NCBI GenBank assembly: GCA_034670265.1
Contig: JAXMNU010000001.1
Coordinates: 310,001 to 374,000, forward strand
Direction of reading: 5' to 3'
DNA from: Halomarinibacterium sp034670265
Lineage (GTDB): Bacteria; Bacteroidota; Bacteroidia; Flavobacteriales; Flavobacteriaceae
Length of the DNA stretch: 64,000 nucleotides
Below the pieces are notes generated by a model. The model saw only the letters and a program-made list of their open reading frames with translations. It had not been told where the DNA came from and made no database searches. The position numbers and the translations under genes are program-made. Positions 15,579 through 23,206 of the stretch are shown here, piece after piece. Each line of letters begins with the position of its first letter. The first letter of the stretch is position 1.

Positions 15579-16499
15579 TTATATACTTTTTTCTTTTAAT
15601 CGCTGAAGGGATATATTCAATTCGAAGCCCAATAGCAGCAGATTGGAGTTAATCCAAATATACACCATCATAATCAACAACGCCCCAATGGAGCCGTATA
15701 ATTCGTTATACTGAGAGAAATTATTAATATATACCCCAAAGAAATACGTGGTGAGTACAAAAAGCAAGGTTGTTACCAATGCCCCAATCGAGAAAAAGCT
15801 TGTTTCTCGCCCTTCTTTTACACCAAAATGGTACAAGGTAGCGACCACTATATAAAGCATCAATGCAAAAAGACAAAACTGAAGTACATTGATCCAAAAT
15901 ATGTCATTTTTAATGTATTCATCCGCCATTAAAAAATTAATGAAATACTCCCCATACAAAATAGCTCCCACAGTTAACAGGATGATGACTGCCAAGAAAA
16001 GAGACACTAAAAACGATATAAAATATTGTCTGAAAAATCCGCGGTTGATGGTGACATAAAACGAATACTCGAAAGCGCTAAAAATAGCGTTTACCCCATT
16101 GGCGGTTAAAAACATGGTTAAAAAGAAGGTTACCGAAAGCAGACTACTACGGGGGTTAAGCGCAATATCTTCTATTACCGGATAAAAGAAATCTTGCGTT
16201 TGTGGCGGTAATAATTCTTGAATAAATATTAAAAAACGTGCCTGAAAATTATCCACACGGATATACGGAATCACGTTTAAGATAAATAACAAAAACGGAA
16301 AAATAGCCATAAAGAAACTATAAGCTATAGAACTCGCTCGTGAAGAAAAAGTACCTTTTATTATTCCCAGCGTATAAGTTTCCAATAAATCGTAGAGTGA
16401 AAATCCACCAAATCCCGGAAGCTTGATAAGCTGCAGCAACTTTACAACATTCCTAACAATGGGTATTTTATTAAGTTTTTCCTCTACTTCGGCACTCAT
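15579..16499 (-). CDS. YihY/BrkB-family inner-membrane protein
   Basis: 306 aa with about six membrane helices. Family features are ASSIAYSFFMAIFPFLLFIL near the first helix and NELYGSIGALLIMMVYIWIN near the end. The family is often mislabelled ribonuclease BN; its function is not settled. The ATG directly adjoins the nadC stop codon, so it is translated from the nadC transcript. Confidence 0.9.
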   Translation of the reverse strand: MSAEVEEKLNKIPIVRNVVKLLQLIKLPGFGGFSLYDLLETYTLGIIKGTFSSRASSIAYSFFMAIFPFLLFILNVIPYIRVDNFQARFLIFIQELLPPQTQDFFYPVIEDIALNPRSSLLSVTFFLTMFLTANGVNAIFSAFEYSFYVTINRGFFRQYFISFLVSLFLAVIILLTVGAILYGEYFINFLMADEYIKNDIFWINVLQFCLFALMLYIVVATLYHFGVKEGRETSFFSIGALVTTLLFVLTTYFFGVYINNFSQYNELYGSIGALLIMMVYIWINSNLLLLGFELNISLQRLKEKSI

Positions 16500-17357
16500 T
16501 TAGACGGCTTTTAAACTTAAATCCATATTATATACCGAATGCGTCAACGCACCACTAGAAATAAAATTTACGCCGCATTCTGCATACTTTCGTGCTGTTT
16601 CCAGCGTGATGCCCCCACTCGACTCAGTAAGGCATTTGTCGCCAATCATTTTGACTGCTTTTTTAGTGTCTTCATAATTAAAATTGTCTATTAAAATTCG
16701 GTAGACACCATCACTCTTTAAAATTTCTTCAATTTCATCTAGGCTTCTGGCTTCCACAATAATCTTTAAATTAAGTTTGTTTCGCTTTAAATACGCCTTT
16801 GTTTTATCAATCGCTTTGGTGATTCCGCCACAAAAATCGATGTGGTTATCTTTCAGCATAATCATATCATAAAGGGCAAATCGATGGTTTTCTCCTCCTC
16901 CAATTTTTACCGCCCATTTTTCTAAGGCGCGAATACCAGGCGTTGTTTTTCGGGTGTCGAGGATTTGCGTTTTCGTGCCTTCAAGTAATTTTACGTACTC
17001 GTTTGTTTTGGTAGCAATGGCACTCATACGTTGCATGGCATTGAGGACAAGTCTTTCTGCCTTTAAAATAGACTGACTTAATCCCGAAACATAAAACACC
17101 ACATCGCCATATTTTACAGGGCTTCCGTCTTTAATCTTTACCTCTACTTCCAATCCGTGGTCTACAAAATCGAATACCTGTTTCGCAAAATCCACTCCTG
17201 CAATAATGCCGTTATCTTTCACCAATAATTTTGCGGTTCCTTCGGCTTCTTCAGTAATACAAGCCAACGAGCTATGATCACCACTCCCAACATCTTCTCG
17301 AATAGCATTGGTGATAATGAGGTCTATCTCTTTCTGAAATTGTTTTTTGGAAATCAT
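16500..17357 (-). CDS. nadC: Nicotinate-nucleotide pyrophosphorylase (carboxylating)
   Basis: 285 aa, normal for NadC/QPRTase, which converts quinolinate and PRPP to nicotinate mononucleotide in NAD synthesis. Visible signatures: REDVGSGDHSSLA at the N terminus, LDTRKTTPGIRALEKWAVKIGGGENHR in the active site, MLKDNHIDFCGG, VEARSLDEIEEIL and the C-terminal ESSGGITLETARKYAECGVNFIS. First gene of a nadC-yihY-priA run. Confidence 0.97.
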   Translation of the reverse strand: MISKKQFQKEIDLIITNAIREDVGSGDHSSLACITEEAEGTAKLLVKDNGIIAGVDFAKQVFDFVDHGLEVEVKIKDGSPVKYGDVVFYVSGLSQSILKAERLVLNAMQRMSAIATKTNEYVKLLEGTKTQILDTRKTTPGIRALEKWAVKIGGGENHRFALYDMIMLKDNHIDFCGGITKAIDKTKAYLKRNKLNLKIIVEARSLDEIEEILKSDGVYRILIDNFNYEDTKKAVKMIGDKCLTESSGGITLETARKYAECGVNFISSGALTHSVYNMDLSLKAV

Positions 17358-17451
17358 AGAATGTACAATTTATGCGAAGTTAGTAAATTTAGAAGCTTAG
17401 ATTGTTGGTATCTTAGATTTTTGGTATTTTGGTTTTTTTATTGCGACAACT

Positions 17452-17571
17452 AGAGACAAGAGATAAGAGACAAGAGACAAGAGATAAGAGATAAGAGATA
17501 AGATTAATTTATCTATTAATGTTACAATCCAATAATCCTACAATCCAACAATCCAACAATCCAATAATCCA
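17452..17571. repeat. Two short tandem-repeat tracts upstream of rlmH
   Basis: 17452-17504 is a run of 7-bp units alternating AGAGACA and AGAGATA; 17525-17571 is a run of 8-9-bp units of the type CAATCCAA/CAATAATC ending three bases before the rlmH start. Such tracts are slippage-prone and fill the nadC-rlmH divergent interval. No other element was recognised in it. Confidence 0.8.
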
Positions 17572-17574
17572 CCC

Positions 17575-18048
17575 ATGAAAATCACCTTACTCGCCATAGG
17601 GAAAACCGATAGCAAAAACCTCCAAAACTTAATGGACGACTACACCAAACGGCTATCGCATTATCTAAGTTTTACTTTGGAAGTAATCCCCGATATTAAA
17701 AACGCGAAAAACCTAAGTGAAGCCCAACAAAAAGAAGCCGAGGGGGAAGAAATTTTAAAACGCATCCAACCCAGCGATGCTCTGGTATTACTGGACGAAA
17801 AAGGAAAACAACACAGCTCTGTCGCTTTTGCTAACTTTTTACAAAAAAAAATGAATAGCGGACTTAAAAACCTAGTCTTTGTGATTGGCGGGCCTTATGG
17901 CTTTAGTGAAGCTGTGTATACCAAAGCGCAGGGGAAATTGTCGCTGTCTGCGATGACCTTTAGCCACCAAATGGTACGATTATTTTTTATTGAGCAATTG
18001 TATCGTGGGTTTACCATTTTACGCAATGAGCCCTATCATCATCGATAA
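17575..18048 (+). CDS. rlmH: 23S rRNA (pseudouridine-1915-N3)-methyltransferase
   Basis: 157 aa SPOUT methyltransferase, usual length. N-terminal MKITLLAIGKTDSKNL, the SAM-binding FVIGGPYGFSEAVY knot region and the C-terminal signature YRGFTILRNEPYHHR are all present. It methylates helix 69 of 23S rRNA in the 70S ribosome. Its stop lies at the right boundary of the minus-strand cassette array, making it the chromosomal neighbour of that array. Confidence 0.96.
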   Translation: MKITLLAIGKTDSKNLQNLMDDYTKRLSHYLSFTLEVIPDIKNAKNLSEAQQKEAEGEEILKRIQPSDALVLLDEKGKQHSSVAFANFLQKKMNSGLKNLVFVIGGPYGFSEAVYTKAQGKLSLSAMTFSHQMVRLFFIEQLYRGFTILRNEPYHHR

Positions 18049-18104
18049 ATTTAAAGTAAATAATACGGGATTGATTAAAGAATTTATATTGTTTATAGCC
18101 TTGG

Positions 18105-19028
18105 TTAGCTATCGTAATTCCATTCCAATATTTTCATTGTTTCAGGACCAAACTTTTCAAGCATCATTTCGTATAATTTTTTGTCGTCAATTTTTCCTAT
18201 GTTCTCGGCAGTAATTTTTATTTGAAAATCTCGAAACATTACAAGAATCTTGTCTCCATATATTGTATATAACTCTTTGGCTTTTGAGTAAAATTTTGTT
18301 TGATACCAACCATAATTTCGTCCTTCTTTGAAAATCTCAAAATAGTCATTTTCAAATTGGTTCAGTGTTGTGTATTTTACTTCACCCCAAGATTTAGACT
18401 TTATTACATATTCTTGATAAGAGTCCATTCGATTAAAAGTAGTTTGGTCTTTAAAATTTTTAATTGCAGCAACTTGACAAAGATTACCAAACAGTTCATC
18501 AAGCCACTTTCGTTGTGAGTTTCTACCAGTTCGAAAGGATTGATACAAATGCCCGAGCTCGTGAATAGATAGGGCATCTCTGAAAAATAAATCTAAATCG
18601 ATTTCATCACCAAAATAGTTTTTCAAGTTATCTATATCAAGTTCAGATGCATTTTTTAAGGCAGTCTCGTGTCTTTGCGCCATAATAGATTTTCCTAGTC
18701 CAAGCACCATATTGCCTTCATAATAAGCTTGTGGCATTCCCGGAGGCGGTGCAAAGGCATATTTATTCCAGTTCTTATTATCAACAAAAAGGACAGCAAA
18801 CTTTAAATCTTCCTCAAATATTTTGTCGAAGTATATTTTTGCCAACTCAAGGTTGCCAATAGTTTTTTCGATATGCTCTGGTTTAGCAACAGAGGAGTAC
18901 GTTTCAAATTTATCTGTAACATTAATTTCAAATAATCCTTCGTGTTTAGATCTATCAATCCAATCAGAATCCTTCTGCTTACAAGAGACACATAGAATAA
19001 AAATTATTAGAAATGAAGATTTCATCAT
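18105..19028 (-). CDS. Putative lipoprotein metallopeptidase with HELGH motif
   Basis: 307 aa. An N-terminal lipoprotein signal (SSFLIIFILCVSCKQKD, Cys near residue 16) suggests membrane anchoring outside the cytoplasm. The motif ALSIHELGHLY fits the zincin HExxH pattern, and KWLDELFGNLCQ about 25 residues later could supply a third ligand Glu, as in gluzincins. It matches no named family I recognise. Its stop codon TAA is part of the boundary arm GCTAAC, and its start follows ACCGTTGGCAATC, so the gene fills a cassette completely. Confidence 0.7.
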   Translation of the reverse strand: MMKSSFLIIFILCVSCKQKDSDWIDRSKHEGLFEINVTDKFETYSSVAKPEHIEKTIGNLELAKIYFDKIFEEDLKFAVLFVDNKNWNKYAFAPPPGMPQAYYEGNMVLGLGKSIMAQRHETALKNASELDIDNLKNYFGDEIDLDLFFRDALSIHELGHLYQSFRTGRNSQRKWLDELFGNLCQVAAIKNFKDQTTFNRMDSYQEYVIKSKSWGEVKYTTLNQFENDYFEIFKEGRNYGWYQTKFYSKAKELYTIYGDKILVMFRDFQIKITAENIGKIDDKKLYEMMLEKFGPETMKILEWNYDS

Positions 19029-19094
19029 TGTGATTTCATTATGATTGCCAACGGTCTTAATTATGAGTCGCTTTAATATCTCAAATACAGTATA

Positions 19095-19147
19095 GCGCCT
19101 GCCTTAGGTAGGCCTGCTTGCCGTTAGGCAAGCTTTCGTTATTTATT
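19095..19147 (-). repeat. 50-bp direct repeat, copy 1
   Basis: GCGCCTGCCTTAGGTAGG followed by CCTGCTTGCCGTTAGGCAAG and CTTTCGTTATTTATT. An almost identical copy is at 20719-20771. Each copy begins inside the last codons of a DUF6090 gene on the minus strand and contains the nested palindromes GCCTNCC/GGNAGGC and CTTGCC-GTTA-GGCAAG. It holds a boundary arm (GCCTAAC on the minus strand). Confidence 0.8.
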
Positions 19148-19927
19148 TAATTCAATTTCGATTATATCCAGTATGTCCCTAATTCTATTGTGTAATGCCT
19201 CTGATTGCAAATTGGCTGCCTTGTTTATAGTAATGGCATTCCCTAAAACACCTTCCAAATTTTTATTGGTCAATATTTCATTTAATGTAGCTCCTAATTT
19301 TGATTTACCAATTTTAATTTTAAGCGAATTTGCATCTTTATCCAATAACCAAAGATGGTCTTGTTCGTTCATAAAACTATTTGATAAATCCCTGCCAATA
19401 CCTAATTCTAATGTTGTTAAATCAAATTGATTATAAGCTATTTTAGTCCAGACGTCCTCAACCTCTTTTACGGCAACTACATCTGATGACCAATTGGATA
19501 GCAAACGACTTAATTTTACGTTTCTAATCAATCTTAAATTTTCAGAGCTATTTAAATCATTCTGGATAGGGTCAAACGTTGGGTCATTCCCAATAACTGC
19601 AATTTTTTTTATAACACTATCTCTATTTGCTCTCTGTGGGTAATCAAATGCTTCTAATAATGCAACTGCTGAAATTATTATCTTTTCTCTTGTTGCCATT
19701 TTTTCTTCAAGTTGCATTAGATTAGCCTGGTAATCTTCTCGAAGTTGATTGAGTAAAATAGTTTCTTTTGTTCTGTCCTTTCTTTGCTCATTCCAGTTAT
19801 TAATCTGCAAAGCAATCAAAATCCCAATAACAACAAGCACAATTTCTCCAATGGCGTACAGTAGATATTTGCTGAATTTATTTTCAGATACTAATTTTTG
19901 GCGGATGCTTCTAAAGAATTTTATCAT
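19139..19927 (-). CDS. DUF6090 family protein (array A, copy 1)
   Basis: 262 aa. The family hallmark is a near-invariant first 45 residues: a basic cytoplasmic start (MIKFFRSIRQKLVSENKFSK) and one membrane helix at about 22-42 (LLYAIGEIVLVVIGILIALQ) ending INNWNE. The remaining part is a divergent, mainly helical domain predicted to face the periplasm, here with NDPTFDPIQNDLNSSENLRL. The function of DUF6090 is not established. It is preceded by GTTGGCATAACC and followed by the GCCTAAC arm of the 50-bp repeat. This copy's periplasmic domain is the longest of the three in the array. Confidence 0.85.
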   Translation of the reverse strand: MIKFFRSIRQKLVSENKFSKYLLYAIGEIVLVVIGILIALQINNWNEQRKDRTKETILLNQLREDYQANLMQLEEKMATREKIIISAVALLEAFDYPQRANRDSVIKKIAVIGNDPTFDPIQNDLNSSENLRLIRNVKLSRLLSNWSSDVVAVKEVEDVWTKIAYNQFDLTTLELGIGRDLSNSFMNEQDHLWLLDKDANSLKIKIGKSKLGATLNEILTNKNLEGVLGNAITINKAANLQSEALHNRIRDILDIIEIELNK

Positions 19928-19967
19928 TGGTTACAGGTTATGCCAACCTTTGTTAGGCAGGCTTTCT

Positions 19968-20690
19968 TTATTTTTTTAGTTCTAATTCAATCATTTCAAT
20001 CAATTGACTTGCCTTCCGGATGTTGAGTTCATATTGCACTTTAAACCAACCATTAATTTTTAATTTTCGATGCATGATAAGGTTCCTAAACTCTTGGTTT
20101 CCAACCAATCTTTCAGAATCAATGGGTTTTGCATATTTGAAAAAAGAATATTCTTCCATTTCTTTTAAATAAAAATCTCCAAATTTTTCACGATCTACCT
20201 GGTATTCTGTTTCCAAATACTGTTGTACATAATAATACCTTCCTTCATACAAATCGCTTATGGCAGCTCGTAAAGAATCATTCGAAATTAGTTTAATTCC
20301 AATTACTTTGAGGTTTTCATAGGTAGCTTTATTGGGTGCAAATACTCCTTGAACAGGGATTTTCCCTAAATGGATATGTAAGGAGTCGTGAAAAGGGATT
20401 TTGCCATCGATATATTTTATAATAATATCTGAAGAATTTGAAGCAATATCATACCCTCGCATATCGTCTTGTGCATCTTTTATATCTACAAGTAAATTAG
20501 AGTTCAATTCCGCTAAAATGGATCGTTCTAATTCTCTTTTCTTCCGGTCCTCATTCCAATTATTAATGGAGAGCGCTATTAAAATCCCAATAACCACAAG
20601 CACAATTTCACCAATTGCATATTTGAGATATTTTCCAGTTTTACCTTCTGAAAGTAAGTTCTGTCGGATTTTTCGGAAGAATTTTATCAT
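19968..20690 (-). CDS. DUF6090 family protein (array A, copy 2)
   Basis: 240 aa with the conserved N-terminal block (FFRKIRQNLLSEGKTGKYLK) and membrane helix. The variable domain contains ATYENLKVIGIKLISNDSLR, a motif shared in looser form with most other copies here (a T/S-Y-x2-L...G...I-x-N-D-S core), and is closest to copy 3. The start context is GCTAACCAATG, placing an AAC boundary arm three bases before the start codon. Confidence 0.85.
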   Translation of the reverse strand: MIKFFRKIRQNLLSEGKTGKYLKYAIGEIVLVVIGILIALSINNWNEDRKKRELERSILAELNSNLLVDIKDAQDDMRGYDIASNSSDIIIKYIDGKIPFHDSLHIHLGKIPVQGVFAPNKATYENLKVIGIKLISNDSLRAAISDLYEGRYYYVQQYLETEYQVDREKFGDFYLKEMEEYSFFKYAKPIDSERLVGNQEFRNLIMHRKLKINGWFKVQYELNIRKASQLIEMIELELKK

Positions 20691-20718
20691 TGGTTAGCAA
20701 TTAATTATACATCGTGTT

Positions 20719-20771
20719 GCGCCTGCCTTCGGTAGGCCTACTTGCCGTTAGGCAAGCTTTCGTTATTTATT
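20719..20771 (-). repeat. 50-bp direct repeat, copy 2, with boundary block
   Basis: Near-identical to 19095-19147 (CTTCGG instead of CTTAGG, CTACTT instead of CTGCTT). On the minus strand it leads into GCAACACGATGTATAA and TTAATTGC (20720-20697), one instance of the AAC...TATAA..ATTGC block also seen at 48251, 49478 and 52430. Confidence 0.8.
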
Positions 20772-21485
20772 CTTTAATTCACGTTCAATCATTCTAATCA
20801 AATTACTCACTCTTGTATTAGCATCTCTTGTATTACTGCCTACATAGCCCATAGTAATTCCTCTAAATCGAACAGTTTCTTGAAATTCTAAATCTTCCAT
20901 TAATAATTCGTAATTATAAGGAACCGCATGAAACCACCTTTCCATTTTCAATCTTGTAGTTAATACTGGGGCAATCATTGTGTTAAAGTTATCCTTGGAC
21001 ATCTGGTCTTCAGTTTTTTCTACAAGTTTATATGAAATACCATATAGATTAGTGAGAGCAATCCGTATACTATCATTTTTGATTAAATTAAAGCCTATTG
21101 ATTTTAAATTATCATAAGCAGAGGTATTATAGGTTGAAATTCCATGGGTGTAAATATTTCCATAATGATTAGCTAGAGAGTCGTGCCAAGGTGTTTTCTG
21201 TTCTAGCGTTTTATTTATAATTCTTGCTGATTTTTCGACCCTTTCATACCATCGTGCATTAATGGCATTATCTATAGAGTCTTTCCGCAAATTTGTTAGC
21301 AGTTCCCGTAACATCTTTTTTTCTTGATCTGCTATTATATTTGTCTCATTCCAATTATTTATCTGCAAGGCGATCAAAATCCCAATAACCACAAGAACAA
21401 TTTCGCCTATGGCGTACAGTAAATATTTACTGAACTTATTTTCAGATACTAATTTTTGGCGGATGCGTCTAAAGAATTTTATCAC
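20763..21485 (-). CDS. DUF6090 family protein (array A, copy 3)
   Basis: 240 aa, starting with GTG (the other copies here use ATG). It has the conserved N-terminal block and membrane helix; the variable domain includes KTPWHDSLANHYGNIYTHGI and SAYDNLKSIGFNLIKNDSIR, paralogous to copy 2 (about the same spacing of motifs). The context before the start is CTAACCGCTT. No in-frame ATG gives the family start, so GTG is preferred. Confidence 0.85.
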   Translation of the reverse strand: MIKFFRRIRQKLVSENKFSKYLLYAIGEIVLVVIGILIALQINNWNETNIIADQEKKMLRELLTNLRKDSIDNAINARWYERVEKSARIINKTLEQKTPWHDSLANHYGNIYTHGISTYNTSAYDNLKSIGFNLIKNDSIRIALTNLYGISYKLVEKTEDQMSKDNFNTMIAPVLTTRLKMERWFHAVPYNYELLMEDLEFQETVRFRGITMGYVGSNTRDANTRVSNLIRMIERELKNK

Positions 21486-21558
21486 AAGCGGTTAGTTTCC
21501 CTAAATGTATGATAATAAATTAAATTCTGGGAGTTTTTGTAGGACTACACGTAGCTTA

Positions 21559-21969
21559 CTATTTCGATTCTAAATATTTTTTAAAATTCCCGAGTATCGC
21601 CTGCCAACCTGTACGTTGCAGTTCTTCAGTATTTATTTCCTCTGCATCAAAAGTTTCGCTAATATGTATTTCATTTTCGCTTTGGGTGAATTTGATGTCA
21701 ACTTTTCGGCCGTCCCCCAATAGATAAGAAATGCGCTTTTTGTCAATGACTTCATCATAGATTCCTTCAAAGTCAAATCCCATACTTCCATCTTTTGCTT
21801 CCATACGGTATGAGAATTTTCCATTTGGTTTTAAGTCATTTTCCGCTTTTGGACAGCACCACTCGTCTGATGCAAAATTCCAATGTATGATATGTTCAGG
21901 CTTTGTCCAATAGTCCCAAACTTTATTAATATCTCCTTTAATAGAGGTTTTAACCGTTATTTTTCCCAC
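21559..21969 (-). CDS. SRPBCC/AHSA1-domain protein
   Basis: 136 aa. One START-like SRPBCC fold: MGKITVKTSIKGDINKVWDYWTKPEHIIHWNF, DLKPNGKFSYRMEAKDGSMGFDFEGIY, and the C-terminal helix ELQRTGWQAILGNFKKYLES. This is the AHSA1-like group (in eukaryotes Aha1; in bacteria mostly small-molecule binding, function open). It begins 15 bp after the propeller gene, so the two may share one cassette. Confidence 0.85.
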   Translation of the reverse strand: MGKITVKTSIKGDINKVWDYWTKPEHIIHWNFASDEWCCPKAENDLKPNGKFSYRMEAKDGSMGFDFEGIYDEVIDKKRISYLLGDGRKVDIKFTQSENEIHISETFDAEEINTEELQRTGWQAILGNFKKYLESK

Positions 21970-21984
21970 TTATTTTATTATTTA

Positions 21985-23034
21985 TCACAGTTGAAGTTTT
22001 TCAAATGTTGTTCCATTAAATTTATAGACTCCGTTTTCGTGTGTCCCAAGCCAAAGGTCACCATGGTTGTCTTTGTAAATACTGAATAATGCAATCTGTT
22101 TGGATTTGTCTTGAACAGGGTAGTGAGTTATTTCAGCTCCATCATATTTCCAAACGCCATCAAGATAAGTCACAAACCACAAATTGTTATTGTTGTCTCT
22201 TACTGTTGATAGATACTCGTCCAAAGCGCTGTCCTTTTTCCCATCCAAACCGCCTATGTTTTCGTGTCTAGTGTAAAAAGTATTGCTTTCTAATGTTGTT
22301 CTGTCATAAATGCCATATCTATATTCGGTATTAAACCAAAAATCACCATTTTTATCTTCGGCAATGGAACGTACTCCGTTTGCACCTTCGTTGCGAAATT
22401 CTGTCACATCCTCTTCTGTAATCCATGTAAATGATTTTCCATCGTATCTGCAAACTCCAACTGGGTTTGTGCCAAACCAAATATTTCCTTTTTGGTCTTG
22501 ATAAATGCAATAGATTCCAAAAGGATTGGGTAGGTTTGGTGGCTTGGGAAACTGCAATTCGTATAAAGTATTACCGTCATACCGATATACTTTATTTTCA
22601 AATTCATAGGAATGTTTAAACCACAAATCATCCGACTGAAGTTCCCATTCATTACTTGGTGTTGTGGTTAAAGTAGTAAAAGTCTGTCCATCAAACTTAA
22701 CAATTGTTGAATTGGGATAGAAGCCATTAAAATATATGTTGCCTAATTTATCCTCTTTAATTTCGTCAATTCTGTTGCTTGGTAAACCGTGCTTTGTGGT
22801 AAAATTGGTTACTGTTTTACCGTCAAATCTATACACTCCTGTCTCCCAACTGCCAAACCAATAAATATCATTCTTGTCTTGATGAATAACCATAATACTA
22901 TTTCCAAGTTTTGTTACAGTATCGCCTTTTACAATGTTGTCTGTTTTAAGTTGTTGTTTTGTGGTTTGTCCATTACAAGAGGTTAATAAAACCAATAAAT
23001 TGAAAAAACTAATTATGTTCAATTTTATTATCAT
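21985..23034 (-). CDS. Two-component-regulator-propeller lipoprotein
   Basis: 349 aa. Lipoprotein signal with SFFNLLVLLTSCNGQ. The mature part consists of beta-propeller repeats of the Reg_prop type, each with a D-x-x-G-x-x-W-F-G/N-T core: NDIYWFGSWETGVYRFDGKT, KGNIWFGTNPVGVCRYDGKS, NNLWFVTYLDGVWKYDGAE and GDLWLGTHENGVYKFNG. In large sensors this domain precedes a histidine kinase; here it is alone, with no transmembrane or signalling domain. Role unknown. Its upstream boundary is the arm ACAAAACCGTTAGC of the palindrome at 23073-23205. Confidence 0.85.
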   Translation of the reverse strand: MIIKLNIISFFNLLVLLTSCNGQTTKQQLKTDNIVKGDTVTKLGNSIMVIHQDKNDIYWFGSWETGVYRFDGKTVTNFTTKHGLPSNRIDEIKEDKLGNIYFNGFYPNSTIVKFDGQTFTTLTTTPSNEWELQSDDLWFKHSYEFENKVYRYDGNTLYELQFPKPPNLPNPFGIYCIYQDQKGNIWFGTNPVGVCRYDGKSFTWITEEDVTEFRNEGANGVRSIAEDKNGDFWFNTEYRYGIYDRTTLESNTFYTRHENIGGLDGKKDSALDEYLSTVRDNNNNLWFVTYLDGVWKYDGAEITHYPVQDKSKQIALFSIYKDNHGDLWLGTHENGVYKFNGTTFEKLQL

Positions 23035-23072
23035 TTCCTTGAAGTTTGTATTGTCGTGATTGAGTTACAGCT

Positions 23073-23205
23073 AACGGTTTTGTGTAAGCGTCAGTAACGG
23101 GAAAGTGCACGAGTACTTTCCGCTGACACACCTAATTTAGCAAAACGAGTTGAATTTCCAATTAGGAAATTCAGCCGTTATTGCGCTTACACGGTGTTGG
23201 CAGGC
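23073..23205 (-). repeat. Large imperfect palindrome between two cassette genes (attC-like)
   Basis: Outer ends are AAC (23073-23075) and GTTGGCAGGC (23196-23205). An outer stem pairs GTGTAAGCG (23082-23090) with CGCTTACAC (23184-23192). Inside are hairpins GGGAAAGT...ACTTTCC (about 23099-23121) and GAATTTCC-aatta-GGAAATTC (23152-23172). The 5' end on the minus strand touches the amidohydrolase stop codon. The architecture (short conserved ends, variable paired interior) resembles an integron attC site, though the ends are not the strict attC consensus. Confidence 0.6.
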
Positions 23206-23206
23206 G

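Noticed and set aside
17452..17571. Phase-variation switch for rlmH
   Set aside because: The repeat tracts are outside the coding region and show no promoter spacing that slippage would alter; they look like neutral microsatellites.
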